Assembly: GCA_050942995.1 (NCBI GenBank)
Contig: JBMNOI010000084.1
Span: 1 to 16,198 of the forward strand
Origin: JBMNOI01 sp050942995
Lineage (GTDB): Bacteria; Chloroflexota; Anaerolineae; UBA1429
Reading direction: 5' to 3'
DNA: 16,198 nt
The notes under the pieces were generated by a model. That model was given only the letters and a program-made list of their open reading frames with translations. It did not search any database and was not told the DNA's origin. Of the stretch, positions 1-7,124 are shown piece after piece; the stretch's first letter is position 1; each line of letters begins with the position of its first letter. Position numbers and translations under genes: made by a program.

Positions 1-123
1 GCCCAGTAGCGGCCGCAAAGCCGCCGCCAGACTGGATGCATAGCGGCTCAGGCCGGCCTTGCCGTGCACGGCGCTGGAAACATCGAAATAGATCAAGTCG
101 CGATGAGACGATGAGCGATCCAT
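1..123 (-). CDS. Glycosyltransferase family 4 (GT-B), N-terminal fragment
   Basis: Reading the minus strand from an ATG at 123-121, 41 codons stay open to the window edge, so only the N-terminus is present. The fragment has the pattern YFDVSSAVHGKAGLSRYA followed by an Ala/Leu-rich helix. This matches the first beta strand and glycine-rich loop of GT4-type (GT-B fold) glycosyltransferases, which usually begin with a 'DVS..V...AG.GRYA..L...L' pattern. Such enzymes move a sugar from a nucleotide donor to a glycan or lipid acceptor at the cytoplasmic membrane face. The start is well supported: GGAGGT (132-127, minus) lies three bases upstream. A TATAAT on the minus strand (145-140) would give a leader of only about ten bases, so it may be chance. 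Donor and acceptor cannot be judged from this fragment. Confidence 0.72.
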   Translation of the reverse strand, partial: MDRSSSHRDLIYFDVSSAVHGKAGLSRYASSLAAALRPLLG

Positions 124-262
124 ATCACCTCCGGCACCCATTATATGGTCGGCAGCACGAGATGCAAGAAGGAAGTGGCCCGGTATCCCCTTCCAAAGGT
201 CTCCCGGTAGCATTCACCGCCTTCGGAAGGAGAAGCTGCGCGCAGCCTTGAAGAAGAAGGGG

Positions 263-291
263 TTGACAGGGAAATCGCATTATGCTATTAT
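263..291 (+). promoter_or_regulatory. Sigma70-type promoter of the Rrf2-cysK unit
   Basis: TTGACA at 263-268 and TATTAT at 286-291 are separated by exactly 17 bases. The -35 is a perfect consensus and the -10 matches five of six positions. Transcription would start near 298, giving a short leader of about 20 bases before the regulator gene. The inverted repeat at 290-312 covers the end of the -10 and the predicted start site. Confidence 0.8.
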
Positions 292-312
292 TCCCATAGA
301 CTTAATAGGAAT
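290..312 (+). promoter_or_regulatory. Probable Rrf2 autoregulatory operator (23-bp inverted repeat)
   Basis: The arms ATTCCCAT (290-297) and ATAGGAAT (305-312) are separated by seven bases and match at seven of eight positions. The ATTCC...GGAAT layout with an A/T-rich centre resembles sites bound by Rrf2-family dimers such as CymR and IscR, from memory. It lies over the last bases of the -10 and the start site and just before the first gene, so binding should block transcription. The RBS (AGGA, 307-310) lies inside the right arm. That the neighbouring Rrf2 protein binds here is an inference from position and symmetry. Confidence 0.6.
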
Positions 313-316
313 TGAG

Positions 317-757
317 ATGATGAATTTGAGCACGCGAATGCGCTACGGCACCCGAGCCCTGATCGATCTGGCCCGCCGTTACGATCAGGGACCCATCAGC
401 GCACGGGACATTGCCGGGCGCCAGAACATATCGGCAAAGTATCTGGAGCAACTCCTGTCGGCGCTGAACGGCGCCGGCCTGGTGCGCAGTGTCCGTGGGC
501 CGCGAGGTGGCCACATGCTCGCCCACCCGCCCGACGAGATCAATCTGCGACAGGTGTTCGACGCACTGGAAGGCTTTGGCGGTGCTCCCCCCAATGAGGA
601 CGGAGGCGGCGTCACGGCCGATGCTCGCGCCGAAACCGAACTGTGGACCCGGATGATGGCCGCCTGTATCCGGGTTCTGGAGTCGACTACCTTGCGAGAC
701 CTGGCCGACCGCGCCCACGAGATCGAGGCGAGTTCGGCGGCCATGTATCATATCTGA
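317..757 (+). CDS. Rrf2 family transcriptional regulator (CymR-like, no Fe-S ligands)
   Basis: A 146-residue DNA-binding protein with the Rrf2 winged helix-turn-helix. Visible motifs are MRYGTRALIDLA near the start, the recognition segment ISAKYLEQLLSAL, and the wing SVRGPRGGHMLA. The length is normal for the family. The redox members IscR and NsrR carry three clustered cysteines in the region after the wing. Here that loop (GFGGAPPNEDGGG) has none, and the only Cys is further on in AACIRVL, so no [2Fe-2S] cluster is expected. This makes it more like CymR, the cysteine-metabolism regulator that in Firmicutes works in complex with CysK. The gene directly precedes cysK, with 27 bases between stop and start, which fits that role. 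ATG 317 (or 320) is chosen because AGGA precedes it; the frame is open further upstream (TTG at 248), but that part overlaps the promoter. Confidence 0.85.
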   Translation: MMNLSTRMRYGTRALIDLARRYDQGPISARDIAGRQNISAKYLEQLLSALNGAGLVRSVRGPRGGHMLAHPPDEINLRQVFDALEGFGGAPPNEDGGGVTADARAETELWTRMMAACIRVLESTTLRDLADRAHEIEASSAAMYHI

Positions 758-784
758 CTGATCGCTGAAAGGAGCGTGACCGTC

Positions 785-1705
785 ATGTCAAGGATTTATT
801 CTGATATCACCGAGACGATCGGTGGGACGCCGCTGGTCCGGCTCAATCGTGTGACCGATGGGACCGGGGCTCGAGTCGTCGTCAAGCTCGAATCGTTTAA
901 TCCGCTCTCCAGCGTCAAGGATCGTATCGCTGTGGCCATGGTTCGCGCCGCAGAGCGCGACGGACTGCTCAAGCCCGGCGGTGTCATCGTCGAGCCCACC
1001 AGCGGCAATACCGGCATCGGCCTGGCGTTTGTGGCCGCCGCCAAAGGATATCGCCTGATCCTGACCCTACCCGACACCATGAGTATCGAGCGCCGCAAGT
1101 TGCTCCAGGCGCTGGGCGCCGAAGTAGTGCTCACTCCCGGCGCCGAGGGGATGAAGGGCGCGATTGCCAGGGCAGAGGAGATTTTAAGCAACACGCCCGA
1201 TTCCTTCATGCCGCAGCAGTTCAAAAACCCGGCCAATCCGGCCATCCACCGCGAAACCACCGCTCGGGAGATATGGGACGATACCGACGGCGAGGTAGAT
1301 ATCGTCGTCGGCGGCGTGGGCACCGGGGGTACCATTACCGGTGTGGCGCAAGAACTCAAGCCGCGCAAGGCCGACCTCAAGGTGATCGCCGTCGAGCCTG
1401 AGGAGTCGCCGGTGCTTTCCGGCGGACAACCGGGGCCGCACCGCATTCAGGGGATCGGTGCAGGCTTTGTACCGGATGTACTGCAACTCGATCTGGTCGA
1501 CGAGGTGATACGGGTGCAGAACGCCGATGCCGCCGACATGACGCGCCGTCTGGCGCGCCAGGAGGGCATTCTGGTCGGCATCTCGTCCGGTGCGGCCGCC
1601 TTTGCAGCCGTGCAGGTTGCCAAACGTCCCGAGAATGCCGGCAAACTCATCGTGGCGGTGCTGCCCGATACCGGAGAACGATACCTGAGCACCGATCTCT
1701 TTTAG
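785..1705 (+). CDS. cysK: Cysteine synthase (O-acetylserine sulfhydrylase)
   Basis: A 306-residue PLP-dependent enzyme that makes L-cysteine from O-acetylserine and sulfide in the cytoplasm. The family landmarks are present: PLP lysine K45 in NPLSSVKDR, the substrate-binding loop PTSGNTGIG (71-79), the phosphate-binding loop GTGGT (179-183), ISSGAA near 266-271, and GERYLST near the C-terminus. Length and order are those of a complete CysK. The start is ATG 785, giving the common opening MSRIY.DITETIG. AAAGGAG (768-774) lies ten bases upstream, whereas the in-frame GTG at 776 is only one base from it. It is co-transcribed with the upstream Rrf2 gene and probably controlled by the operator at 290-312. 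CysK versus CysM or a cystathionine beta-synthase-like paralogue cannot be fully settled by eye, but the short length and motifs favour CysK. Confidence 0.93.
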   Translation: MSRIYSDITETIGGTPLVRLNRVTDGTGARVVVKLESFNPLSSVKDRIAVAMVRAAERDGLLKPGGVIVEPTSGNTGIGLAFVAAAKGYRLILTLPDTMSIERRKLLQALGAEVVLTPGAEGMKGAIARAEEILSNTPDSFMPQQFKNPANPAIHRETTAREIWDDTDGEVDIVVGGVGTGGTITGVAQELKPRKADLKVIAVEPEESPVLSGGQPGPHRIQGIGAGFVPDVLQLDLVDEVIRVQNADAADMTRRLARQEGILVGISSGAAAFAAVQVAKRPENAGKLIVAVLPDTGERYLSTDLF

Positions 1706-1797
1706 CGAGCATATAGCAAACATAACCGACCGGTGCCCATTCTTCTCTGAGGAATAGCTCCTCCATCGCCCAATCGATTCCTCCTTGTGCGTTGCCG

Positions 1798-1836
1798 CAA
1801 GATCGTCCCGGAAATAACCGGGGCGATCTTGTATTT
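1798..1836 (+). terminator. Rho-independent terminator after cysK
   Basis: A 14-bp stem (1798-1811 with 1818-1831, one T-G wobble) closes a six-base A-rich loop and is followed by TATTTA. The stem is long and GC-rich in its upper half. The T-tract is short, so termination may be incomplete. It ends the Rrf2-cysK transcript about 90 bases past the stop and separates it from the hcp promoter. Confidence 0.7.
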
Positions 1837-1857
1837 ATGAGACTTTGGTCACATGCA

Positions 1858-1899
1858 AAGATCACACAGTGATGTATAATCAAGATCGTTGAACATCAC
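1858..1899 (+). promoter_or_regulatory. Candidate hcp promoter with inverted repeats
   Basis: A perfect TATAAT lies at 1875-1880, 50 bases before the hcp start, but no good -35 box sits 16-18 bases upstream (CATGCA at 1852-1857). An activator, or control by a repressor, is therefore plausible. ATCAC (1861-1865) and GTGAT (1869-1873) form an inverted repeat with a three-base spacer immediately upstream of the -10. GTGATGT (1869-1875) can also pair with ACATCAC (1893-1899). In other bacteria hcp is controlled by CRP/FNR-type HcpR or FNR, or by NsrR. The sequence here does not clearly match any of those consensus sites. Confidence 0.45.
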
Positions 1900-1929
1900 C
1901 GAAACCACGATTCGGAGGAAAGAAAAAGC

Positions 1930-3615
1930 ATGAGCATGTACTGCTACCAGTGCCAGGAAACCGCCGGAGGCAAAGGATGCGCCGGACGGCGGGGTGTATG
2001 CGGCAAGAGTGATGAGGTAGCCGCCCTGCAAGACCTCTTGATCTATACGCTCAAAGGGATCTCGCTCTATGCGACTCGCGCCCGCGAGCTGGACATCGTC
2101 GATGCAGAGGCCGACCACTTTGTGATCGACGGGCTCTTTTCCACCATCACCAATGTGAATTTCGATCCGGAGCCTTTCGTCAGACTGATTCACAAGGCCG
2201 TCGAGATTCGCGATAATCTGCGCACCCGTTTTCTGAGCGCCTATGAGCAAGCTCACGGTCGCGCGTTCGACGAGGCCCTCCCCGAGATGGCAACCTGGAC
2301 GCCCGGTGCGCGAAACGATACCGCCGCGCTCGTAGCATGGGGGCAGGCTGTGGGCATCATGTCCAATCCGGACTTGGATGAGGATGTGCGTTCCCTGCGT
2401 GAGTTGCTGGTCTATGGCCTCAAGGGAATGGCCGCCTATGCCTCGCATGCGTATGTGCTGGAGCATCAGGATGCCGATATACCGGCGTTCATGCACGAGG
2501 CGCTGGCTCTCGCGGCCGATGATGGCGCCTCGGCCGACGCACTGGTCGCGATGGTGCTGCGTTGCGGTGAGGTAGGGGTCAAGACCATGGCCCTGCTGGA
2601 TGCGGCCAACACCGGCACGTATGGACATCCCGTGCCCACACAGGTGAACCTCGGCGTCAAGGAAGGTCCGGCCATCCTCGTCTCCGGGCACGATCTCCGC
2701 GATCTGGATGAGCTGTTGCAGCAGACCGCCGGCAAGGGGATCAACGTCTACACCCACGGCGAGATGCTGCCCGCCCACGGCTATCCCGAGCTGAAAAAGT
2801 ACCCGCATCTCGTCGGTAACTATGGCGGCTCCTGGTGGCATCAGGATAAGGAATTTGAAGCGTTTGGCGGCGCCATTCTGATGACGACCAACTGCCTCAT
2901 TCCGCCCAAGGATAGTTACAAGGATCGGCTCTTTACCACCGGCCTCGTCGGCTGGCCTGGCGTGCAGCACATCGCCGATCGCCCTCAGGGTGGCCAGAAG
3001 GATTTCTCCGCCGTCATCGCCAGGGCGCTGGAATCGGCCGGCCCGCAAGAGATCGAGACCGGCTCGATCCCGGTGGGCTTTGCCCGGCATACCGTACTCA
3101 GCGCCGCCGACAAGGTGCTCGAGGCGGTGCAAAGCGGCGCGATCAAACGCTTCGTCGTCATGGCCGGTTGTGACGGTCGCAGCCGTTCCCGCCAGTACTT
3201 TACCGATATCGCCGGCGGCCTGCCGGATGATTCGATCATCCTGACCGCCGGATGCGCCAAGTACCGCTACAACAAGCTCGGACTGGGCGAGATCGGCGGT
3301 ATCCCGCGGGTGCTAGACGCGGGCCAGTGCAACGATTCCTATTCACTGGTGGCCATTGCGCTGGGTCTGGCGGAGGCGTTGGGCGTAGAGGACGTTAACG
3401 ATCTGCCCATCGAGTATGACATCGCCTGGTACGAGCAAAAGGCCGTACTGGTACTGCTGGCGCTGCTCTCCCTCGGTGTGAAAAAGATTCGCCTCGGGCC
3501 CACCCTGCCGGCATTCCTCTCTCCCGGCGTGGCCCGGGTGCTGGTCGAAAAGTTCGACCTGCGACCCACCGGCACTGTCGAAGAGGATCTGGCCTCCATC
3601 GTGGCCGGCTCGTAA
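1930..3615 (+). CDS. hcp: Hydroxylamine reductase / hybrid cluster protein
   Basis: A 561-residue cytoplasmic iron-sulfur protein with a hybrid 4Fe-2S-2O cluster. It reduces hydroxylamine to ammonia in vitro and is linked to nitric oxide detoxification and S-nitrosylation in vivo. N-terminal cysteines C5, C8, C17 and C24 give C-x2-C-x8-C-x6-C, close to the [4Fe-4S] type of anaerobes rather than the wider-spaced E. coli type. All seven hybrid-cluster ligands are visible: H254, E278, C322, C414, C442, C467 and E502. They keep the spacing of the Desulfovibrio protein (offset +10, then +8). The full-length N-terminal helical domain is present. The start ATG 1930 follows GGAGG at 1914-1918; the spacing of eleven bases is slightly long. 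No hcr reductase gene is adjacent, so the electron donor is unknown. A hairpin follows 24 bases after the stop. Confidence 0.95.
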   Translation: MSMYCYQCQETAGGKGCAGRRGVCGKSDEVAALQDLLIYTLKGISLYATRARELDIVDAEADHFVIDGLFSTITNVNFDPEPFVRLIHKAVEIRDNLRTRFLSAYEQAHGRAFDEALPEMATWTPGARNDTAALVAWGQAVGIMSNPDLDEDVRSLRELLVYGLKGMAAYASHAYVLEHQDADIPAFMHEALALAADDGASADALVAMVLRCGEVGVKTMALLDAANTGTYGHPVPTQVNLGVKEGPAILVSGHDLRDLDELLQQTAGKGINVYTHGEMLPAHGYPELKKYPHLVGNYGGSWWHQDKEFEAFGGAILMTTNCLIPPKDSYKDRLFTTGLVGWPGVQHIADRPQGGQKDFSAVIARALESAGPQEIETGSIPVGFARHTVLSAADKVLEAVQSGAIKRFVVMAGCDGRSRSRQYFTDIAGGLPDDSIILTAGCAKYRYNKLGLGEIGGIPRVLDAGQCNDSYSLVAIALGLAEALGVEDVNDLPIEYDIAWYEQKAVLVLLALLSLGVKKIRLGPTLPAFLSPGVARVLVEKFDLRPTGTVEEDLASIVAGS

Positions 3616-3638
3616 GCGAAATCGTTCACTGAAACCAA

Positions 3639-3681
3639 ACGTCCGGATGGTGGGCCATTGAATGGCCCACCATCCGGACGT
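3639..3681. terminator. 43-bp perfect hairpin between convergent hcp and PfkB genes
   Basis: The 21-base arms (3639-3659 and 3661-3681) are perfectly complementary around a single central base. In practice the innermost pairs would open to form the loop. It lies 24 bases after the hcp stop and 32 bases past the stop of the opposing kinase gene, so it should serve both directions. The minus-strand side is followed by TTGGTTTC, a modest U-rich tail; the plus side has only scattered T. No such repeat occurs elsewhere in the window, which argues against a dispersed element. Confidence 0.75.
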
Positions 3682-3712
3682 CGTCGTTCTATTCGCCGGC
3701 CGGGGGATGGCC

Positions 3713-4654
3713 TCAGCCGCTGTAGCGGCGAATGAGGGCCAGCGCTTCATCCCATGTCGGCTGGCCGTTGAATCCACCCACCTGCATGACGGCAGAAGCG
3801 CCACAAGCAAGGCCGAGCTGCAAGCATCGCTTCAGAGGTTCGCCGCTCAGCCACCCGGCCAGGAATCCGCCGTCAAAAGTATCGCCCGCTCCGGTGGTAT
3901 CGGCGACCTCTACCGGATAGGCCGGCAAACTCAATCTCTCATCACCGGCCACCGCCAGAGCGCCGTCACCGCCCCGCTTGACGACCAGCACCGGCACCCG
4001 CGCCTCCATCACGTCGACGGCCCGCTCCAGATCACACTCTCCGGAGATCGCCAACACCTCTTGCTCGTTGGGGATAAAGACATCCAGCGCGTCGAAAAAG
4101 CCTTCCAGCTCCCAACGCTCGGCAGGGTCCCAGTTGGTATCCATCGACACCGTCATCCCTGCCGCTTTGGCCTGCCTCATCAACGACGGCATGGTGGGAA
4201 AGAGACCGTTGAGCAGAAACGGGCTGGCGACATGGAGATGGCGGGCCATCATATGCCAGTCGGCGGGGAGATCCTGCGGGCCGATAGCGGCGATAGAGCC
4301 CAGATAGGTGAGCATGGCCCGATCCTGGCCGTGCGAAAGCGAGACCGTGGCGCCCGTTTTGATCTCTGGATCAACGATGATGTGAGAGGTATCTATTCCC
4401 ACCGCCCTCATGGCATCGATCATATAGTGGCCAAAGAGATCATCGCCGACCCGGCTGACATACAACACCCGCAGACCCATTCGGGCCGCCGCTGCCGCAA
4501 AGATGCTGGCCGATCCCCCCGCGCAGACGGTCAGATCGTCCACCAGCTTTTCCACCTGACCAAACTCGGGGGTCACATCGCCCTGCAAAATGATATCGAC
4601 GTTCAGCTCTCCGGCGATCAAAAGATCATAGGGGCGTGTCTGCTTTTCTATCAT
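3713..4654 (-). CDS. PfkB/ribokinase family carbohydrate kinase
   Basis: A 313-residue ATP-dependent sugar kinase of the cytoplasm. The N-terminal substrate-side strand LLIAGELNVDIIL, the glycine pair GGSAS (46-50), and the second PfkB signature DTTGAGDTF (252-260) are present. D258 is the catalytic base and GAGD forms the anion hole. The segment MDTNWDPAERW and PNEQEVLAISG are also typical of the family. Length is normal. The ATG (4654-4652) overlaps the stop of the upstream SIS gene as ATGA, so the two are translationally coupled and probably act in one pathway. The substrate cannot be read from sequence. Pairing with a SIS enzyme recalls FrlD with FrlB in fructosamine breakdown, or amino-sugar and ketohexose routes; I rank these as possibilities only. 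Confidence 0.88.
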   Translation of the reverse strand: MIEKQTRPYDLLIAGELNVDIILQGDVTPEFGQVEKLVDDLTVCAGGSASIFAAAAARMGLRVLYVSRVGDDLFGHYMIDAMRAVGIDTSHIIVDPEIKTGATVSLSHGQDRAMLTYLGSIAAIGPQDLPADWHMMARHLHVASPFLLNGLFPTMPSLMRQAKAAGMTVSMDTNWDPAERWELEGFFDALDVFIPNEQEVLAISGECDLERAVDVMEARVPVLVVKRGGDGALAVAGDERLSLPAYPVEVADTTGAGDTFDGGFLAGWLSGEPLKRCLQLGLACGASAVMQVGGFNGQPTWDEALALIRRYSG

Positions 4655-5730
4655 GATGCTGCCATCTTGGTTCCGTCCAGGCGAATGGCCATCTCGACAT
4701 TACGCGGCCGATCGGGATCAAGCTCGCGGGCCATGGCCCGATAGTAGGCTAATAGCTGAAGTAACGGAAGATACAGCACCGCCCGCGCCCGTTCCGATAC
4801 CTTGGGCGCATAGAGGTCGAACACGCTACCCACCTCTCCGAGGAGAGGGTCAACATCCTGTCCCATAGCCAGTGTGTGACCACCACGCGCCCTGAGGTCG
4901 CGTAGCACGCCCAACTCGTACTCACGCGCCGAATCGGACAAGAGCCCGACGATCAGATGCTCGTCATCCACCAGTGCTATGGGACCATGACGAAACTCCA
5001 TAAAGTGGAACGCCTCGGCGGTAGAGAGCGACATCTCCTTCATCTTGATCATCGCCTCACCTGCCAGCCCGTACAGCGCAAAAGACCCCAGATAGGTGAT
5101 GCGCTTATAGCGCTCTTTGCAATAGGACTTGGCCATCGGCCCGGATCGACGAATCAGATGCTGGCCCACCTCCGGCAAGAGACATAGCTCGTTCATCAAC
5201 GTCTCATCTTCAGAGACCACGGCGGCCATGGCCTGAACGGCCACCAGCATGCCGGCGAACGACCGCGTCTGGGCGTAGCTCTTTTCCTGCCCCTGACGAA
5301 CGGCGACCGTCATATGTGAGGCGGCTGAGAGCGGTGTGCTTTCGTAGCAGCTGATAGCCAGCGTATCGCTTCCACGCTCGCGCATCTTTCGCACGGCCAT
5401 TACAGTCTCGCTGGTTTCTCCCGAGCGAGAGAGCGCGACGACCAGAGGGGGCGGCTCGTCGGCCGTCACCGCAGCCTCGGTGAAAAGATACAGCTCGGAT
5501 GAGGGCAGAGCCCGACATGAAAGGCCTGTCACGCTCTGAAAATAGCTCGCAGCGAATTGGGTCAGATAATATGTTGAGCCACAACCGATGAAGAGAACGC
5601 GCCGATCGGTGTTGCGCTCCATCAACATGAGCAGCGCATCATCCATCTTTTGCACCGTATCGATGGCATCCTGCCAGCTTTCGGTCTGTGTTGTGATCTC
5701 GTGCAGAGAGTGTTCGCCACGCTCGGCCAT
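4651..5730 (-). CDS. Double-SIS phosphosugar isomerase/deglycase-like protein
   Basis: A 359-residue protein equivalent to the isomerase half of GlmS, without the glutaminase domain. SIS domain 1 starts at RVLFIGCGST (about 44-53) and has the phosphate loop SRSGETSET (101-109). SIS domain 2 starts near ITYLGSFALYGLAGEA (211-226) and includes KEMS (231-234) and EFRHGP (245-250). The tail DPDRPRN (338-344) matches the GlmS/AgaS/FrlB C-terminal 'D.DRPRNL' motif. Such enzymes isomerise or deaminate 6-phosphorylated amino sugars, or deglycate fructosamine 6-phosphates. A Cys1 glutaminase nucleophile is absent, so glucosamine-6-phosphate synthesis from glutamine is not expected. AGGAGGT (5740-5734) precedes the ATG closely. 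The kinase downstream overlaps by four bases, suggesting phosphorylation followed by SIS-catalysed conversion. Confidence 0.85.
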   Translation of the reverse strand: MAERGEHSLHEITTQTESWQDAIDTVQKMDDALLMLMERNTDRRVLFIGCGSTYYLTQFAASYFQSVTGLSCRALPSSELYLFTEAAVTADEPPPLVVALSRSGETSETVMAVRKMRERGSDTLAISCYESTPLSAASHMTVAVRQGQEKSYAQTRSFAGMLVAVQAMAAVVSEDETLMNELCLLPEVGQHLIRRSGPMAKSYCKERYKRITYLGSFALYGLAGEAMIKMKEMSLSTAEAFHFMEFRHGPIALVDDEHLIVGLLSDSAREYELGVLRDLRARGGHTLAMGQDVDPLLGEVGSVFDLYAPKVSERARAVLYLPLLQLLAYYRAMARELDPDRPRNVEMAIRLDGTKMAAS

Positions 5731-5787
5731 TGTACCTCCTAGAATCTCGTCATGTAATCGTTATTGGGTCTCTGATGTCGCACAAGC

Positions 5788-6831
5788 TCAATCGGCGACA
5801 CTGGGCACAAGCTCGCGGATAGATCCCTCAGCGGGCAAATAGGTCATGAGCACCAGCGAACTGTCAGTCCCCTCGGTCATAAAATAAAAGGTATCGTCAT
5901 ACACGCCAAATCCGCCATCCGTAAGCCAGCGGTCGCGCCCGAGACGCACATTGCAGCGATATCGCACCAACAGCGTCATGCTCTGCGGATCGATGACGTC
6001 TAAAAGCCCTCCTGTCGCGTCCAGTCCGGCGCAGACCAGGCTCCCCTGTACCCATTCGAGGTCATGATAGCGCCCTCCGCTGGCATTGGGCACACGCCGG
6101 ATCTCACGGCCGGTCGAATCCCACTCGTAAAACCAGTCCGAGTCCTCGCTAATCCCAAACAGCCGGCCGGGAGTGGCCTCTACCACGGCGCGTATGCGTC
6201 CCTCTGTCTCGAAAGCACTCATCTCCTGAAGCGTCTCCCGATCCAGCGCCGCGATACGGCTGCCCCCCTGGTCCGAGAGGGGCATCAGCGGAACCCAAAG
6301 ATAATCGGCGCCGAGATGGGGGCCGCCCGGTATATATCCCTCCGGGCCCATCTCGCGTAAATGGGGAGTATCCGGCCCTTCGCGCAGGCTCTGCATTAGA
6401 AACCCGCGTCCCTGAACGGGGTTAAACAAAGTGACGTACAGGTAGCGATCATCCACCGCCAGGCCACGCACCTGGCCCAAGATGCCCGAAAGGGATCGGC
6501 TCATGGAAAAACGCAGCCCTTCGACATGAGGGAGATCATCGGCCTCTTCATTCTCGTCTCGATCGCTCTCGGGGGCCTCAGCGATGTCCTGATCTCCATC
6601 GGCGTCATCATCTCCCGCCCTCGCCGGGATGTTGGGCGTGACGATCTCTATCTCATCGTGGTCCAGAGTCGCCTCCGGAGTGGGATCGGGCTCCGGTGGC
6701 GCCGCAGTCTCGGCAGGGGCCGGCGTGGCCGTGCCATTGCCATTGAGAAACAGACGATGAACGGTCATCGTAACTGCAAAGAGCACCAGCAGCAAAAACG
6801 CAAGCTGCACAATGCATGAAGAGGTGCGCAT
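5788..6831 (-). CDS. Membrane-anchored acidic-linker protein with probable beta-propeller domain
   Basis: A 347-residue protein I cannot assign to a characterised function. Residues 8-24 form one hydrophobic helix with no lipobox; the single early Cys (C6) precedes it, so an uncleaved signal anchor is likely. Residues 30-103 are a Pro/Ala-then-Asp/Glu-rich linker containing DDDADGDQD, which resembles a calcium-binding D.D.DG..D loop. The rest has repeated strand patterns such as VRGLAVDDRYLYVTLF, GGSRIAALDRETLQEM and GGLLDVIDPQSMTLLV, as in beta-propellers; some resemble uncharacterised bacterial propeller families. It would face the cell exterior. ATG 6831 has GGGAGAGTGA upstream. The stop lies 57 bases before the SIS gene on the same strand, so co-transcription is possible. 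No enzymatic residues are recognisable. Confidence 0.75.
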   Translation of the reverse strand: MRTSSCIVQLAFLLLVLFAVTMTVHRLFLNGNGTATPAPAETAAPPEPDPTPEATLDHDEIEIVTPNIPARAGDDDADGDQDIAEAPESDRDENEEADDLPHVEGLRFSMSRSLSGILGQVRGLAVDDRYLYVTLFNPVQGRGFLMQSLREGPDTPHLREMGPEGYIPGGPHLGADYLWVPLMPLSDQGGSRIAALDRETLQEMSAFETEGRIRAVVEATPGRLFGISEDSDWFYEWDSTGREIRRVPNASGGRYHDLEWVQGSLVCAGLDATGGLLDVIDPQSMTLLVRYRCNVRLGRDRWLTDGGFGVYDDTFYFMTEGTDSSLVLMTYLPAEGSIRELVPSVAD

Positions 6832-7124
6832 AGATCGTCACTCTCCCTTGCCAGAGGCTGCTCGGGCAATGCCGGTATTCTTTGTCTCACAACGAATCCG
6901 ATGCGAGATTGTCGCCCATCGTCACATCGACCCGTCAGCAATGGAACGTACTATGCCATCAGAATCTTCTGCGAGCCTATTCTACCATGTTTCCGGTTTG
7001 TTCTCCATATCGTGCAATTCATTTCACGTTCAGGAACGCGTAACACTTGTCATACCGCGCCCGTAGCATACAATGTCATCATCATGCGTCGAGCCGCTGC
7101 ATACCGCCAGATCAGGGGGTCAGC
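6832..7124. promoter_or_regulatory. Divergent intergenic region, propeller gene / symporter gene
   Basis: This 293-base gap separates divergent genes and contains no plausible gene. The plus-strand promoter is listed separately. For the minus strand the best candidate is an extended -10 (TGG then TAGAAT, minus strand at 6987-6979) without a good -35; it would leave a leader of about 140 bases. I see no strong inverted repeat or riboswitch pattern. Confidence 0.4.
7047..7074 (+). promoter_or_regulatory. Sigma70-type promoter of the GPH symporter gene
   Basis: TTGTCA (7047-7052) and TACAAT (7069-7074) are 16 bases apart, and each matches the consensus at five of six positions. The transcript would begin near 7081 and give a leader of about 44 bases before the ATG at 7125. 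Confidence 0.65.

Noticed and set aside
36..251. 71-codon plus-strand frame at the left edge
   Set aside because: It is antisense to the glycosyltransferase start and then runs through the intergenic region; no protein family features.
1849..3132. Long open frame (427 codons) on the minus strand opposite hcp
   Set aside because: It is antisense to a gene with complete Hcp ligand residues, has no recognisable domain, and arises from the high G+C codon bias of hcp.
3662..4744. Open plus-strand frame of 360 codons opposite the PfkB gene
   Set aside because: It begins in the terminator hairpin, covers the clear kinase on the other strand, and shows no domain pattern.
7047..7124. Upstream TTG start that would extend the symporter by 26 residues
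   Set aside because: The extra residues are not family-like, the start overlaps the -35 box, and ATG 7125 has a good ribosome site.
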